Translations under genes and position numbers: made by a program | Notes under the pieces: model-generated | Database searches by the model: none | What the model saw: the letters and a program-made list of their open reading frames with translations, nothing else | What the model was told of the DNA's origin: nothing | Source of the DNA: Phycisphaerae bacterium | GTDB lineage: Bacteria; Planctomycetota; Phycisphaerae; Sedimentisphaerales; UBA12454 | DNA length: 64,000 nucleotides | Direction of reading: 5' to 3' | Assembly (NCBI GenBank): GCA_041652575.1 | Contig: JBAZHC010000012.1 | Location: 1-64,000 of the forward strand | Shown: positions 38,311 through 47,282 of the stretch, piece after piece | Layout: each line of letters starts with the position of its first letter | How positions within the stretch are numbered: position 1 is the first letter of the stretch

Positions 38311-38338
38311 AAGCGTATTTCAGTATTGTAAAACGCTT
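38311..38338 (-). terminator. Possible terminator of the 615-residue lyase gene
   Basis: On the minus strand, about 23 nt after the stop codon, an imperfect hairpin AAGCGTTTTA / AAATACGCTT is followed by TTTT. Stem is weak (6 bp plus mismatches). The same arm also forms a 12-bp inverted repeat with 38267-38278, so it might be regulatory instead. Confidence 0.35.
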
Positions 38339-38361
38339 CTGATAAATTTATGTTTTTATTT

Positions 38362-40209
38362 TTATTGCCAGCATTCTGCGGCAGGGGTGCGATTGCAGGT
38401 TAGCCAGTCTTCCGCGAACTGGAGAATATTGAGCCAATCGCCAGTCCATATATCCGAAAGAATGACATAATCGAAAAAGTCAACCTGGCAATTGTCATCG
38501 AAGTCCGAAGCTATCGTGCTGGAACAAATATATCTCGAAGCTGCAGCCGATGCCTCGTTTGACCAGAATGTTTCATTTTGGCTGATGTTCTTGTTACGTG
38601 CTTTTACCTGATAAGTATATGTAATGCCATCAGCTAAACCTGTATCGATAAATTCTGTACTGTCTTGCCAGCCTGAATTGTGATTAGGGTCGGTAATATT
38701 TGCGAAATAATATTCCACGCCGGTTAGGTCGGTCGCCGCATCTGCGGTCATTGTAATAGTATAAGCGCCGCTTACGTAAGGTGCCTGTGCCCAGACAAGC
38801 GGATTTGGTTTTGGTGCATAAGGGTCTGGACATAGGCTGTTGATATATTTTTCCAGATTGGTGTAGCCGTCGCTGTTGTAGTCGCCGTTTCGGTCTATTG
38901 CATCATTGGGATTCAGGCCGTGCTGGATTTCCCACTCGTCAGGCATACCATCATGGTCACTGTCGGCAGGGGCGGGGAGAGAATTTAAACTCGGCCAGCC
39001 GCCAACTGTTGTTTGCGAATCTATAATTCCTTTATTCACGCCATACGCGCCGCCGTAATTTGCAGTACGAGTCGATACTTCATTTAAAATACGTGTATCG
39101 ATTGAATCTCGCACGAGATTGCATCCGACATCTCTAAGCACGTAATAGTAAGCATTCTGCGCGGTTTGCTCTGTTACAGGATATGTAGTCGCAACAGAGA
39201 AAGGCGTCGTTGATTTACAAAGACTTCTTTCGGCACTGCCGCCGTCCGGGTCAACTCCAAGCCAGTTATCCGCTGTTACGGAGGGGTATCCGTCAACATA
39301 ATTGCCGGTGATAAACCATTGCCCGTAAACGTGCGGAACAGTGACGACGCCATTGGCATCTTTTCGCAGACTGGGTTGAACAATACGGTCCTTAACACCG
39401 CTGCCTGTCGCAGGCCCATACTTATAATAGCAGTTGACTATATTAACTGTTGCTTTTTCACCGCCATAGCAACTGTTGAAGCCCCAGTTGTATATCACAT
39501 TATTGCGCATATCGACATTGTTTGTTATTTCCCCGTCAACCCGCGGATTACGCGATGTATGGTGCGCCAGCAGATTATGATGCCATGAACTGTTCGTATT
39601 GCCCCATATTCCGCCGTAGCCGTGATTTCCTTTTTCATGATGAGATGCGTACAGGCTCTCCGACATCAGGCACCACTGTGCGGTGAAGTTTGTGTTGACA
39701 TAGTAAGAAAACGTTTCATCAACAGACCAACTTGCCGTCACATGGTCGAAAATTATTCTGTCGCCGTATCGTCCCCACGTCGCGTCATCGTCGTTGTTAT
39801 CTGTTCCATCAGGCCATTGGTCTCCAAGCCGGCAGCGGATATATCTGATAATCACATTGTCATAGCCTGCATATAATGTGCCGTTTGCTATACATATTCC
39901 GTCGCCCGGTGCGGTCTGTCCTGCGATTGTTACATTGCCGTAATATAAATTAAGTTTTGAATTCAGGTGAATTGTTCCCGAGACACGGAAGACTATTGTA
40001 CGAGGCGTATTGTGATTCAGCGCATCTCGCAGCGAACCGGCGCCGGAATCGTTAAGATTTGTAACTTCATAAACAACGCCGCCTCTGCCGCCTGTTGCCA
40101 CAGCCCCCCAGCCCTGGGCGCCGGGAAACGCCGGCACTGAAGCTATAACGTCAAATGCAAAGCAGAACAGGATTATAATGAGCCCAATCAGGACAGGGAC
40201 TCTTCTCAT
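38362..40209 (-). CDS. Secreted PL1 pectate lyase with FN3-like module and dockerin
   Basis: 615 residues from the ATG at 40209, which is 6 bp after GGAGG; the GTG one codon upstream is less well spaced. Signal peptide 1-22, PL1-type lyase of the AFPGAQGWG group (about 25-390) with TIAGQTAPGDGIC, RYIRCRLGDQ and TASWSVDE, a calcium-loop segment DSDHDGMPDEWE (about 415), one FN3-like module (about 460-560), and a dockerin-like end with the shared tail ECWQ. A diverged relative of the 941-residue lyase, lacking its LamG-like domain and one FN3-like copy. Confidence 0.86.
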   Translation of the reverse strand: MRRVPVLIGLIIILFCFAFDVIASVPAFPGAQGWGAVATGGRGGVVYEVTNLNDSGAGSLRDALNHNTPRTIVFRVSGTIHLNSKLNLYYGNVTIAGQTAPGDGICIANGTLYAGYDNVIIRYIRCRLGDQWPDGTDNNDDDATWGRYGDRIIFDHVTASWSVDETFSYYVNTNFTAQWCLMSESLYASHHEKGNHGYGGIWGNTNSSWHHNLLAHHTSRNPRVDGEITNNVDMRNNVIYNWGFNSCYGGEKATVNIVNCYYKYGPATGSGVKDRIVQPSLRKDANGVVTVPHVYGQWFITGNYVDGYPSVTADNWLGVDPDGGSAERSLCKSTTPFSVATTYPVTEQTAQNAYYYVLRDVGCNLVRDSIDTRILNEVSTRTANYGGAYGVNKGIIDSQTTVGGWPSLNSLPAPADSDHDGMPDEWEIQHGLNPNDAIDRNGDYNSDGYTNLEKYINSLCPDPYAPKPNPLVWAQAPYVSGAYTITMTADAATDLTGVEYYFANITDPNHNSGWQDSTEFIDTGLADGITYTYQVKARNKNISQNETFWSNEASAAASRYICSSTIASDFDDNCQVDFFDYVILSDIWTGDWLNILQFAEDWLTCNRTPAAECWQ

Positions 40210-40247
40210 CACAAGCCTCCAGTGATATTAATCAGCAATTTAAATTA

Positions 40248-40312
40248 AGTATAACACTTTTGCCATAGGACATGATACTACATTTTGCGTAATAAAATTG
40301 CATAATTGCGTA
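40248..40312 (-). promoter_or_regulatory. Promoter candidate and TTGCGTA elements of the 615-residue lyase
   Basis: Minus-strand -10 TATACT (40253-40248) with a weak -35 (ATCATG, 40276-40271) at 17 bp. TTTTGCGTAAT (40283-40293) and ATTGCGTA (40305-40312) lie directly upstream, 22 bp apart at the GCGTA core. Confidence 0.45.
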
Positions 40313-40372
40313 CTGTTCCCTTATTTCTCATTGTTTTAATGAGTTGGTGCCATTTTTAGTAAATTTTCAAAG

Positions 40373-43300
40373 TTATTTTGATTTGAGATTTTTTTCTTTT
40401 AGCATGCAGTACAGAACCGGCACAATCAGCATAGTAAGAATCTCGATGCTCATTCCGCCAAAGGATGGAATCGCCATGGGAATCATAATATCGGCTCCTC
40501 GGCCTGTCGATGTCAGCACTGGCAGCAGGGCGAGTATGGTAGTGGCCGTTGTCATAAGACATGGCCGGATTCTGCGATTGCCTGCCTTTATTACGGCCTG
40601 TCGGATATCCCTGATATTTTCAGGTTTCAATTTTTTGAAAGACTGCTCAATGTAAGTACACATTACTACGCCATCGTCTGAAGCTATGCCGAATAATGCC
40701 AAAAACCCAACCCATATAGCTACGCTCATATTAATCGGATGAATCTGGAAAAGTTCACGCAGCGACTGGCCGAAAACGCTGAAGTTCAGGAACCAGCTCT
40801 GATTGTAGCACCATATCATCAAAAAACCGCCTCCCCATGCGACTATAATGCCGGAGAAGACAAGCATACTTGTCATAACGGATTTGAACTGCAGATAAAG
40901 AATCAGGAAAATTACAAAAAGAGCCAGAGGCACGACCACTGACAGAGTTTTCTGGGCACGTATCTGACTTTCATAAGTACCTGCGAAATTGTAGCTGACG
41001 CCTTTTGGGATAATTAATTGTCCGGCATCAATTTTATCTTTGAGAAATTTTTTGCACTGCTCAACAACATCGACTTCGGCGTATTGCGGCTTTTTATCGA
41101 ACAAAACATAACCGGTAAGAAAGGTATCCTCGCTTTTTATTTCCTGCGGGCCGCGGACGTATTGTATGTCCGCAAGCTGGATAAGCGGGATTTGCGCGCC
41201 GTTGGCTGCGGGCACGAGAATCCTGCCGAGTGTTTCTATCGAATCGCGAAGTTCTCGCATATACCTGACGCGAACCGGATATCTCTCTCTGCCTTCGACG
41301 GTAGTCGTAAGCATATCGCCGCCTATTGCCACTTCGATAACATCCTGAACCTGGCGAATGGAAATGCCGTACCTTGCAATCGCCCGGCGGTCTATGTTAA
41401 TTTCCAGATAAGGTTTTCCGACGATTCTGTCGGCGATGACGGTCGATGCTTCGACGGAAGGGACTTCTTTGAGAAGATTTTCGATGTCAAAGCCGACTTT
41501 TTCAATAGTGTCCAGGTCAGGCCCTTTGACTTTAATGCCCATCGGAGCACGCATACCGCTTTGCAGCATAACTATACGCGCGGCAATCGGCTGAAGTTTG
41601 GGCGCACTTGTCGTGCCGGGGACTTGAGCGGCATTTACGATTTCGTGCCAGATATCATCAGGCGATTTTATATTGTCTCGCCACTGTCGATACGGCCTTC
41701 CGTTTCTATCAGGTATAAGATTGCCGTCCTTATCACGTGCGAATTGTTTTGTTTTTTTATCGTATCTGAAACTGATTCTCCTGCCGTCCTTGTCGAGGAT
41801 GTACTCGGATTTATAGTTAATAACAGTTTCAATCATTGAAACAGGAGCAGGGTCGAGAGGGGATTCCGCTCTGCCTATTTTACCGACGACGGTGTCAATT
41901 TCCGGAATGGAATTAATGGCGACATCCTGTTTTTGAATTATATCCAGAGCCTCGCCCAGAGATGCGTGCGGCATAGTGGTTGGCATATATAGAAACGAGC
42001 CTTCATCCAGCGACGGCATAAATTCCTTGCCCAGGCCCGACCAGATAAATCCGCCGAGAATTATTATAAGCAGCGGAACCGATAAAAATTTTAATTTATT
42101 TTCAAGGCACCAGTTGAGAATTAAAGGATAGTATTTTTGGAAGAAATGGAAGAACAAAAGCAAACCGCCGATTAGAACAACTACAAAAATAATGTTTAAA
42201 ATCGTACCTTTTGCCGGCCCCAGCGGCAGCCAGTCTAATGTAAGAATTATGCCCACCAGCGCTATCGCGAAAACATTGGCGATGAGGACGCTTTTGGAAG
42301 ATTGTGTTTGCGAACTTTGGCGTCCTTTGACGAGATAATAAATTCCGATGACGACAATAACCAGACCGAGCCAAAATCCAATCACAAAACCTGCCGCGAT
42401 GCCGGCGGCTACGACACAGCCGGCCAATAGGTAACGGGCCCACTGTTTTATCCGGGCCTTTTTCGTGAATAGTATATGCGCAGCGGACGGGATAATGGTC
42501 AGGGCGATAATGATTGAAGATATAAGGGCGAATGTTTTGGTAAAGGCCAAAGGCTTGAAGAGTTTGCCCTCAGAGCCGGTCATAAAAAAGACCGGCAGGA
42601 AACCGACAACGGTAGTGGCTACGGCGGTAAGAACTGCGCTGCCGACTTCGTATGAAGCGTTAAAAACAACTTCCAGCTTATTGTCTTCTGGTTTGGCTTC
42701 ATTAAGATGATTCAAAATATTTTCACATATAATTATGCCCATATCGACGATTGTGCCGATTGCGATTGCGATGCCGGAAAGGGAAACGATATTGGCGTCG
42801 ACGCCGAAAGTTTTCATCGCGATAAAGCACATCAGCACCGCCAGCGGCATCATCGAACTTATCAGTATCGAACTGCGAAGGTGCATAAGCATTATGATAA
42901 CGACAATAATAGTTATCAACACTTCCTGTCTGACGGCCGTTTCGAGAGTTCCAAGCGTTTCGTAAATAAGGCCTGTACGGTCGTAGTATGGCACAACCCT
43001 GATTTGTGATACCGTTCCGTCGGCGAGTGTTTTTTTTGGCAGGCCGGGTGCAATTTCCGCAATTTTTGCTTTTACGTTTTTGATGGCCTGGAGAGGATTG
43101 AAACCGTACCTTACGACAACGACGCCTCCGACAGCTTCGCCGCCGGCTTTATCGAGCGCGCCCCTGCGAAGGGCCGGGCCGTAAGAAACTTTTGCTATGT
43201 TTTTGACATATATGGGTACACGGTCATTGACTTTTATGACTGTGTTTTCGATATCTGAAAGTTTCTTTATGAAGCCGAGTCCTCGAATTATATATTCGAC

Positions 43301-44062
43301 TTTGTTTATCTCTATGGTTCGTGCACCGACATCGACATTGGAAGCTTTAACCGCCATAAAAATATCTTCAAGTGAAACTTTATAGGCTCTCATCGCGTCA
43401 GGGTCGGCATCGATTTGATATTCTTTTACGAATCCGCCGATGGAGGCCTCTTCGCTTATTCCTTCGGCGCCGAGCAGAGCGTAACGGACGAGCCAATCCT
43501 GAGCGGTTCTAAGTTCTTCAAGGTCCCATCCGCCTGTCGGGTTGCCTTTTTCATCCTGTCCTTCGAGAGTGTACCAGAAAATCTGACCCAGTGCCGTCGC
43601 GTCCGGCCCGAGCATAGGCTGAACGCCCTGCGGCAAAGTGTTTGCGGGCAGTGAATTCAGTTTTTCGAGAACCCTGCTCCTCGACCAGTAAAAAACTATC
43701 TTCTCATTAAAGATTATATAGATGCTCGAAAAGCCGAACATCGAATAGCTGCGGACGGTTTTTACGCCGGGCACGCCCATAAGAGCGGTAGTCAGCGGAT
43801 ATGTAATCTGGTCGTCGACATCTTTGGGCGAACGGCCGGGCCAATCGGTAAATACTATCTGCTGGTTCTCGCCTATATCAGGAATCGCATCTACAGCGAC
43901 AGGATCTCTGGGCAAAAACCCAAGTTTCCAATCGAAAGGAGCAACGTGCAGCCCCCAGAGGATTATAAACGCGGCAAGAAGGGCGACTACGAGCTTGTTT
44001 TCCAGACAGAAGCGAATAACACCGGCAATTATTCCGGTCGGCTTTGGGTTAGTCTCGTTCAT
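40373..44062 (-). CDS. cusA: CusA/CzcA-family heavy-metal efflux RND pump
   Basis: Inner-membrane proton-driven metal exporter, 1229 residues, longer than E. coli CusA (1047) because of an extra hydrophobic stretch with about three to four helices (about residues 530-650) between TM6 and TM8. Hallmarks: DWPGRSPKDVDDQITYPLT near residue 70, the TM4 motif IGTIVDMGIIICENI retaining the key Asp, GKEFMPSLDEGSFLYMPTTMP, and the metal-site region LQSGMRAPMGIKVKGPDL. Met residues fit Cu(I)/Ag(I), but metal choice is not proven. Last gene of a four-gene operon; 21 bp after the YHS lipoprotein gene. Confidence 0.9.
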   Translation of the reverse strand: MNETNPKPTGIIAGVIRFCLENKLVVALLAAFIILWGLHVAPFDWKLGFLPRDPVAVDAIPDIGENQQIVFTDWPGRSPKDVDDQITYPLTTALMGVPGVKTVRSYSMFGFSSIYIIFNEKIVFYWSRSRVLEKLNSLPANTLPQGVQPMLGPDATALGQIFWYTLEGQDEKGNPTGGWDLEELRTAQDWLVRYALLGAEGISEEASIGGFVKEYQIDADPDAMRAYKVSLEDIFMAVKASNVDVGARTIEINKVEYIIRGLGFIKKLSDIENTVIKVNDRVPIYVKNIAKVSYGPALRRGALDKAGGEAVGGVVVVRYGFNPLQAIKNVKAKIAEIAPGLPKKTLADGTVSQIRVVPYYDRTGLIYETLGTLETAVRQEVLITIIVVIIMLMHLRSSILISSMMPLAVLMCFIAMKTFGVDANIVSLSGIAIAIGTIVDMGIIICENILNHLNEAKPEDNKLEVVFNASYEVGSAVLTAVATTVVGFLPVFFMTGSEGKLFKPLAFTKTFALISSIIIALTIIPSAAHILFTKKARIKQWARYLLAGCVVAAGIAAGFVIGFWLGLVIVVIGIYYLVKGRQSSQTQSSKSVLIANVFAIALVGIILTLDWLPLGPAKGTILNIIFVVVLIGGLLLFFHFFQKYYPLILNWCLENKLKFLSVPLLIIILGGFIWSGLGKEFMPSLDEGSFLYMPTTMPHASLGEALDIIQKQDVAINSIPEIDTVVGKIGRAESPLDPAPVSMIETVINYKSEYILDKDGRRISFRYDKKTKQFARDKDGNLIPDRNGRPYRQWRDNIKSPDDIWHEIVNAAQVPGTTSAPKLQPIAARIVMLQSGMRAPMGIKVKGPDLDTIEKVGFDIENLLKEVPSVEASTVIADRIVGKPYLEINIDRRAIARYGISIRQVQDVIEVAIGGDMLTTTVEGRERYPVRVRYMRELRDSIETLGRILVPAANGAQIPLIQLADIQYVRGPQEIKSEDTFLTGYVLFDKKPQYAEVDVVEQCKKFLKDKIDAGQLIIPKGVSYNFAGTYESQIRAQKTLSVVVPLALFVIFLILYLQFKSVMTSMLVFSGIIVAWGGGFLMIWCYNQSWFLNFSVFGQSLRELFQIHPINMSVAIWVGFLALFGIASDDGVVMCTYIEQSFKKLKPENIRDIRQAVIKAGNRRIRPCLMTTATTILALLPVLTSTGRGADIMIPMAIPSFGGMSIEILTMLIVPVLYCMLKEKNLKSK

Positions 44063-44083
44063 TATGTATCGTCTCGTAAGATT

Positions 44084-44377
44084 TTATTTTTTAAACTGCG
44101 GCAGTTTTGCGATATATTTTTCCGGGTCTTTCTCAAATTCTCCCTTGCATTGCGCACAGCAGAAATAAACTTTTTTGCCCTGATATTCGACGAATATATC
44201 CTTGTCGATGGGGCCTTCCATTACAGGACACATTGTTTGTTCAATTTCCGCCGAGGCAATTGTATTAGCTTCTGTTGCCGGTGCGGGCGGAGCGACAGGT
44301 TCCGTTTTCTTCTGGCAGCCGACTATTACGAGCAGACAAACTGCTATTAACAGCGTTAGTGCTTTTTTACTGTTCAT
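44084..44377 (-). CDS. YHS-domain lipoprotein of the metal-efflux operon
   Basis: 97 residues. Lipoprotein signal with lipobox VIVGC (Cys about 21), a Pro/Ala linker, then a YHS/TRASH-like metal-binding domain: CPVMEGPID (about 49) and VYFCCAQCKGEFEKDP (about 70). The cysteines would bind a soft metal in the periplasm or at a membrane surface. Position between the adaptor and the pump genes suggests it hands metal to the efflux complex. Start ATG preceded by AAAGGATAG. Confidence 0.82.
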   Translation of the reverse strand: MNSKKALTLLIAVCLLVIVGCQKKTEPVAPPAPATEANTIASAEIEQTMCPVMEGPIDKDIFVEYQGKKVYFCCAQCKGEFEKDPEKYIAKLPQFKK

Positions 44378-44396
44378 TTTTCTATCCTTTCAAAAA

Positions 44397-45848
44397 TTAA
44401 TGCTGATGACCGGCGGGCATTGGTTTTTCCATACCTTCCGGGCTCATCATACTTGGTTTGGCTTGTATCTGAAGGTCGGCGTCAATCTTGAAATTGCCGT
44501 TTGTAACGACAGACTCGCCCTGCGACAGGCCTTCTTTAACGATATAGTAATCGCCTGCCCGAGGGCCTAAAACGACTTCTCTGCCTTCGAACGAAGGTTT
44601 GTTTGGGTCGGGCGATCTGACATATACAACAGCTCTTTTTCCGGTTATAAGCGGTGCGGTCGCGGGAATTACCAGCGGTGCAAATTCAGGGTTCTGCGCA
44701 CTTACATAACCGAGGGTTTCAGTTTTGACCAAATTCATTCCGCATATATCACATTGTCCGCTTGTTTCCTTTACGACCGATGGATGCATCGGGCAAATCC
44801 ATTTTCCCACCATATTGGGGTCCATAATATTGCCGCCCATAGCGACTTTCGACCTCACGACGGCGCGGACGAACATTTCAGGTTTTAATTTTCCATCGGG
44901 ATTTTGTACATTTACTCTTAATTTTATAGTTCTGGTTTGAGGGTCTAAAACAGGAGATATGAAGCTTATGACTCCTTTGAATATTTCTCCCGGATATGCT
45001 TCGGTGGTGAATTCGACTTCCTGTCCGTATCTGAGCCAGACCAAATCTGATTCGTAAGCGTCGAGCTTGACCCACACCTCCGACAAATCGGCAATAGTGT
45101 AAATTTTCGTTCCGGTATCGATATACATTCCCTGGTTGGCGTTCTTTTCAATCACTATTCCGCCGATAGGCGAAGTTATAGTTACATGGTCGGTCGGCCG
45201 ACCGGTCTTTTCGACTTCCTGAATTTGCTCGCTGGTCAATCCCAATAGACGCAGTTTTTCCCTTGTAGCGTTCAGTGTCTCGTTAGCCGAGCGAACCATC
45301 ATTTCAGAACTGTCCGGCTTGAGTTTTTTTTGCGATTGTGCGGCCTGCAGCAGTTCAGCCTGAGCGCTGATAAGCTGGGGGCTGTAAAGATAGACCATGT
45401 GGTCGCCTTTTGAAACCACTATGCCTGTAAAATCAACATATAATCTGTCGATTCTGCCGGGCACCCACGCCGTAATATATTTTATTTTCGATTCGTCGTA
45501 ATCGACTTTGCCGAACATTCTGATTTGAGTTTCTACGAATTTTCTTTCAACAGGAGTTGTTTGTATGTCCATCAGTTTTAAAGCTTCGTTTGAAAAAGAG
45601 ATTTCTCTTTTCGCCGCACCAGGATTTTCCTGATTTACGGGTACGAGATTCATTCCGCAGAGAGGGCACTTCCCCGGATTTGGCTGATGGATTTGAGGAT
45701 GCATTGAACATGTCCACCATTGCTCTTTAGCCTGCCCGGTTTGCTGGGATACGGATGTCTCGGTTTTCTTTGAGCTGCTTATAAATCCCTTGGACAAAAA
45801 ACCTGCGAGGAAAACTATTATCAGTATGATTATTGTTTTTCTTTTCAT
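44397..45848 (-). CDS. cusB: CusB-type periplasmic adaptor with two heavy-metal-binding domains
   Basis: 483 residues. N-terminal membrane segment/signal (about 5-25), a first HMBD zinc-ribbon-like domain (WTCSMHPQIHQPNPGKCPLC, about 47-66), a HlyD-type core with alpha-hairpin and lipoyl halves (about 100-330), then a second HMBD copy inserted near residue 345 (WICPMHPSVVKETSGQCDIC), and a C-terminal membrane-proximal domain ending in a Met/His tail (MMSPEGMEKPMPAGHQH). Two HMBD copies in one adaptor is notable. It links the CusA-like pump to the TolC-like channel and probably passes metal to it. Confidence 0.88.
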   Translation of the reverse strand: MKRKTIIILIIVFLAGFLSKGFISSSKKTETSVSQQTGQAKEQWWTCSMHPQIHQPNPGKCPLCGMNLVPVNQENPGAAKREISFSNEALKLMDIQTTPVERKFVETQIRMFGKVDYDESKIKYITAWVPGRIDRLYVDFTGIVVSKGDHMVYLYSPQLISAQAELLQAAQSQKKLKPDSSEMMVRSANETLNATREKLRLLGLTSEQIQEVEKTGRPTDHVTITSPIGGIVIEKNANQGMYIDTGTKIYTIADLSEVWVKLDAYESDLVWLRYGQEVEFTTEAYPGEIFKGVISFISPVLDPQTRTIKLRVNVQNPDGKLKPEMFVRAVVRSKVAMGGNIMDPNMVGKWICPMHPSVVKETSGQCDICGMNLVKTETLGYVSAQNPEFAPLVIPATAPLITGKRAVVYVRSPDPNKPSFEGREVVLGPRAGDYYIVKEGLSQGESVVTNGNFKIDADLQIQAKPSMMSPEGMEKPMPAGHQH

Positions 45849-45873
45849 TTTTTTATTTCCTGTCGTCGAAATT

Positions 45874-47130
45874 TTAATTCAGCGGGACTCCGGCCAGCAT
45901 TTCCATTTCCGCGATTTTTTGCTGATTATCCGTCAGCAGCCTGCGATAGTCGAGGTTGTATTGCAGCAGAATACGCTGAGAATCGATAAGTGAAAGAAAA
46001 TCGACCGTTCCCGACCTGTAAGCCGCTTCCGATGCGTTTACAAGCTCTTCGGATTTCGGAATAATATCGCCGTAGAGATTTATTTTTCTCTGGGTTTCTT
46101 CTATTTCATATAAAACCGCTGCGACCTGAGCGGTTAAATTGTTTTCAGTATTAATTTTTTGCCAGGTAATTTTTCTTTCATTCATTTTCGCCTGCATCTC
46201 GGCGGCTTTATAGCTGTCTCGCCACAATGGAATGTTCATCTGGAAAACAAGGGCGACGGAATCATGGCCGCTATTTCCGCCGCTTTTATCGAATTGAGTC
46301 CACTCGACTCCCAATCCTATATCGGGATAAAATTTCTTTTGCGCGAGTTTGATTTCATTTTTCGCCGATTCAATCATCCATTTTAATTCGGCAATTTCAG
46401 GATTTTTTTCTTTGAGCGAATTTATCAGTTGATTGTAATCAATCGTGAGTTTGGATATAACAGGCGTCTGCGGCCAATCGAGGCCGTCCTGAGCAGGGCG
46501 GTTGAGTATCGCGTTTAGTCTGGCGGTCTGGGGTTTTTTAAATTCGCTAAGACTGGTGAGAATTTCATCGAGTCTGGCAAGCTCAATCTGCGCCCTTATC
46601 ACATCGGGATGAGTACCTGCGGCTGTGGTATATTTTGTAAGAGCAATCTGCTCGAAATTTTTAATCAGTTCTAAATTCTGCTGTGCGATATCGATGGCGT
46701 CCTTTAGATATAGAAATTCAAAGAACTCTTTTTTAACCTGCCAGTTAAGTTTGAGTTTTGCCGCTTCGAATCTCTGCCTCGCGGCTTTTGCCATTGCCGA
46801 AGCGGAATCCGTTTGTGCCTCTATTTTTCCTATCCAGGGAAAAGTTTGCATAATGGAAGCCATCTGACCCATCTGCATATCAGACTGGCGGACATATTTG
46901 CCATAACTGAACTGCGGGTCGGGAAGGGCTTTGGCCTGCGGGATTTGCTCTAAAGAGGCTTTCCATTCCTCGAATTTGGATTTCAGCTCGGCGTTATTAA
47001 GCGATGCGAAGGTTAAGTAATCCCCTAAAGTTTTAAGACTGTTGGAATCGGGCGAATTGACATCAGCAATACTGATTTGGCTCAAAATCGCTAATACTAA
47101 AAACCCCAATATTCTACTATTCATATCCAC
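45874..47130 (-). CDS. TolC-family outer-membrane channel of the metal-efflux operon (CusC-like)
   Basis: 418 residues with a cleavable signal peptide (about 1-22, no lipobox). Two OEP repeats with long helices, e.g. LTFASLNNAELKSKFEEWKA (about 38-57) and the second at about 215. Ends SEAAYRSGTVDFLSLIDSQR, typical of CusC/CzcC-like proteins. First gene of the operon cusC-cusB-YHS-cusA; 25 bp before cusB. Confidence 0.87.
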   Translation of the reverse strand: MDMNSRILGFLVLAILSQISIADVNSPDSNSLKTLGDYLTFASLNNAELKSKFEEWKASLEQIPQAKALPDPQFSYGKYVRQSDMQMGQMASIMQTFPWIGKIEAQTDSASAMAKAARQRFEAAKLKLNWQVKKEFFEFLYLKDAIDIAQQNLELIKNFEQIALTKYTTAAGTHPDVIRAQIELARLDEILTSLSEFKKPQTARLNAILNRPAQDGLDWPQTPVISKLTIDYNQLINSLKEKNPEIAELKWMIESAKNEIKLAQKKFYPDIGLGVEWTQFDKSGGNSGHDSVALVFQMNIPLWRDSYKAAEMQAKMNERKITWQKINTENNLTAQVAAVLYEIEETQRKINLYGDIIPKSEELVNASEAAYRSGTVDFLSLIDSQRILLQYNLDYRRLLTDNQQKIAEMEMLAGVPLN

Positions 47131-47132
47131 TC

Positions 47133-47178
47133 CATAGGAATACTTCTATGTTGTACAATTAAAATACGCTGGCATCAA
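47133..47178 (-). promoter_or_regulatory. Promoter candidate of the metal-efflux operon
   Basis: Minus-strand TTGATG (47178-47173), 17-bp spacer, TACAAC (47155-47150). The inverted repeat CATAG-N8-CTATG (47133-47150) lies just after the -10 and could be a regulator site. No CueR- or CusR-like regulator gene is in the window. Confidence 0.35.
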
Positions 47179-47282
47179 GAGAATGTTCCCGCTCTAAGAT
47201 AATTTTATATATATTAATATCGGAAAGAAACGGGAGTTTTCCTTAGAGTTGTTTTTTTATTAACTTTTTTGTATTACTGGTG

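Noticed and set aside
41018..41839. 273-codon ORF antisense to the CusA-like gene
   Set aside because: Fully inside a well-supported gene, no family motifs, no ribosome site.
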